A model generated the notes under the pieces. The model was given only the letters and a program-made list of their open reading frames with translations, searched no databases and was not told the origin of the DNA. 64,000 bases of DNA, from the NCBI GenBank assembly GCA_947170725.1, contig CAMVUM010000004.1, forward strand, positions 1-64,000. The letters are read 5' to 3'. Of the stretch, positions 62,708 through 64,000 are shown in pieces. A program made the translations under genes and the position numbers. Numbering within the stretch: the first letter of the stretch is position 1; the number at the start of each line of letters is the position of its first letter. This DNA comes from an uncultured Prevotella sp. Lineage in GTDB: Bacteria; Bacteroidota; Bacteroidia; Bacteroidales; Bacteroidaceae.

Positions 62708-62800
62708 GAATACGCAGAGACGCAAAGACGCTGAGAATACTTTTACTGTGTGTGTCCAGTTAAAAATAACCTTTGCGTCTTTGCGTCCCTGCGTTTATTC
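62708..62800. repeat. Dispersed hairpin element, copy f
   Basis: GAATACGCAGAGACGCAAAG (left, from 62708) pairs with CTTTGCGTCTTTGCGTCCCTGC (right, to 62800) with small bulges. It lies 27 bp past the yidC stop and before the S9 start. Confidence 0.6.
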
Positions 62801-62827
62801 TAAAACCTTCCGTTCATTCAGAACATA

Positions 62828-64000
62828 TCATTTTTTTCTGTTCTGCATTTCGCGTTGTTGTCTCTGTATCTCGGCGGCCTGCTTCTGCATGGCTTCAAGC
62901 CTTGCAGCCAGTCCGCTGGTCTTCTTCGGGTTTTTCATGTTCTCCTTGTAGCGTGCTTCCAGAACAGCCAGCAGTTTCTCGTCGTCCGTCGTCTTTCTCA
63001 GTGTCCACATTATGGCTGCGCTGAAGAAGAGCGAGATGAAATAGTAGAAGTTGAGGCCTGCCGAATAGTCATTGAACATGAAGAAGAACATCACGGGCAT
63101 GAGGTACATCATCCACTGCATCATCTTCATCTGTTCTGCCTGCTGTCCGACCATCTGGTCTTTCTGCTGGCGCATGCTCATAACAGAATAGAGGATGTTC
63201 GACACACAGAAGAGAATACATGTGAGGCTGAGATGATCGCCTATGAGCCAGATGTTTGTGTCCCACTCCAGTATGGGGTCATATGTTGACAGGTCGTTTA
63301 TCCACAGGAAGCTCTCGCCGCGCAGCTGGATGGCGTTGGGGACGAAGTTGAACATTGCGATCCAGATAGGCATCTGGATGAGCATCGGCAGACAGCCCGA
63401 GAGCGGACTCACACCATATTTGGAGTAGAGCGCCATCATGGCCTGCTGCTTCATCATCTGGTCTTCGGGTTTGTCATACTGTTTTGTAGCCTCTTCGAGT
63501 TTCGGCTTGAGCACGCGCATCTTCGCGGAGCTCATATAGCTCTTCTTCACCATCGGGAATGTTATGAACTTGAGCAGCAGCGTGATGATGATGAGCACGA
63601 TGCCCATATTGAGACCGAAGCCTGTCAGCCAGTCGAAGACGTAGAGCGTGAACCAGCGGTTGATAATCCGGAACAGAGGCCATCCCAGATAGACGAGCTG
63701 CTGCAGTTCGAGATCCTTGCCGAACGTGCTTTCCTTTTCAACATCCTGAAGCAGGCGGAAATCGTTCGGACCGATGAACATCTCAAATTCCGTCGGCCTT
63801 GAGCCGGTGGGGTCGAATGCCGTCTTCATTTTCGCTTCATACTGTTTCAGATAGCCAGAGCCTTTCTCCTGCGGTATGCTCGTCATACGGGAGTTGGCAG
63901 CGATTTCGTCCTTTGCAATGAGCACGGCACTGAAAAACTGGTTCTTGAAAGCAACCCAGTCGAGGGCCTCTTCAATCTCTTCGTTCTCCTTTGCGGATGT
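62828..64000 (-). CDS. yidC: Membrane protein insertase YidC, C-terminal part
   Basis: The frame is open to the right edge (SAKENEEIEEALDWVAFKNQ...), so the start is outside; the Met at 63925 in the track is internal. About 390 residues are visible: the end of the periplasmic P1 domain (about 60 residues), then the 60KD_IMP insertase core with FITFPMVKKSYMSSAKMRVL, PLSGCLPMLIQMPIWIAMF, and 'YLMPVMFFFMFNDYSAGLNFYYF'. The C-terminal tail is Gln/Arg-rich (EIQRQQREMQNRKK), which contacts the ribosome in the family. Inserts and folds inner membrane proteins with or without Sec. Confidence 0.94.
   Translation of the reverse strand, partial: TSAKENEEIEEALDWVAFKNQFFSAVLIAKDEIAANSRMTSIPQEKGSGYLKQYEAKMKTAFDPTGSRPTEFEMFIGPNDFRLLQDVEKESTFGKDLELQQLVYLGWPLFRIINRWFTLYVFDWLTGFGLNMGIVLIIITLLLKFITFPMVKKSYMSSAKMRVLKPKLEEATKQYDKPEDQMMKQQAMMALYSKYGVSPLSGCLPMLIQMPIWIAMFNFVPNAIQLRGESFLWINDLSTYDPILEWDTNIWLIGDHLSLTCILFCVSNILYSVMSMRQQKDQMVGQQAEQMKMMQWMMYLMPVMFFFMFNDYSAGLNFYYFISLFFSAAIMWTLRKTTDDEKLLAVLEARYKENMKNPKKTSGLAARLEAMQKQAAEIQRQQREMQNRKK

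Noticed and set aside
1-64000. tRNA, rRNA, riboswitch or insertion sequence
   Set aside because: Gaps were scanned by eye for cloverleaf patterns, known riboswitch cores and transposase ORFs with terminal repeats; none was found. Weak or unusual RNAs could have been missed.

Overview
The window looks like a chromosomal segment from a Bacteroidales bacterium, probably Prevotellaceae-like. The evidence is: many -7 boxes of the form TAnnTTTG instead of sigma70 -10 boxes; few Shine-Dalgarno sequences; an 11-subunit complex I with fused NuoCD and no NuoEFG; a type IX secretion (CHU_C) C-terminal domain; PCMD, DUF4982-type GH2 and DUF6268 proteins; and a fused FtcD. No rRNA, tRNA, CRISPR array or insertion sequence was seen.

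Layout. 1-1.4 kb: AT-rich graveyard of immunity-type genes (SMI1/KNR4 tail, HEAT-like small protein, broken ORFs) with two intergenic hairpins that keep their shape but not their sequence. 1.5-10 kb: housekeeping and transport (inositol-phosphatase family, SLC13 permease, DUF3298 lipoprotein, pgk, queC, a Cys/Lys/Asp repeat protein, radA). 10.5-14.2 kb: secreted nucleoside-hydrolase-like protein and GH2 beta-galactosidase. 15.1-22 kb: complete histidine degradation operon ftcD-hutU-hutH-hutI. 22-28 kb: minus-strand envelope and carbohydrate genes (phosphoethanolamine transferase, PCMD protein, OprO/P-type porin, pectinesterase). 28.3-30.8 kb: LysR regulator and split ThrE-type exporter with a small membrane protein. 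31-33.2 kb: secreted alpha/beta hydrolase and BadF-type kinase. 34-44 kb: nuoABCDHIJKLMN. 44-49 kb: comEC, SGNH esterase, DUF6268 protein, and a frameshifted, 5'-truncated secreted protein. 49-53 kb: uvrA with an unusual linker, and a T9SS-type CHU_C protein. 53.7-57.4 kb: operon of LysM/periplasmic-binding fusion, outer membrane barrel and POT transporter. 57.6-64 kb: EEP hydrolase, MFS carrier, S9 peptidase, and yidC running off the right edge.

How genes fit together. The Hut enzymes take histidine to glutamate and pass the formimino carbon to tetrahydrofolate via FtcD. Complex I without the NADH module presumably takes electrons from ferredoxin or another donor. The secreted GH2, pectinesterase, esterases, PCMD protein and porin suggest growth on plant or host polysaccharides, although no SusC/SusD pair lies in this window.

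Unexplained structure. (i) Six imperfect hairpins built on CGCAAAGACGCAAAG-like arms, each just downstream of a minus-strand stop codon; two copies are clearly homologous through their loops. (ii) A separate GC-rich palindrome family (TGCCGTAAGG..., TGCAACGGGGCC...) in two long divergent intergenic regions. (iii) A 7 x 36 bp coding array whose base changes are nearly all silent in one frame. (iv) Hairpins between decaying immunity genes that resemble the spacer repeats of immunity-gene arrays. All similarity calls come from reading the sequence; no database search was run.
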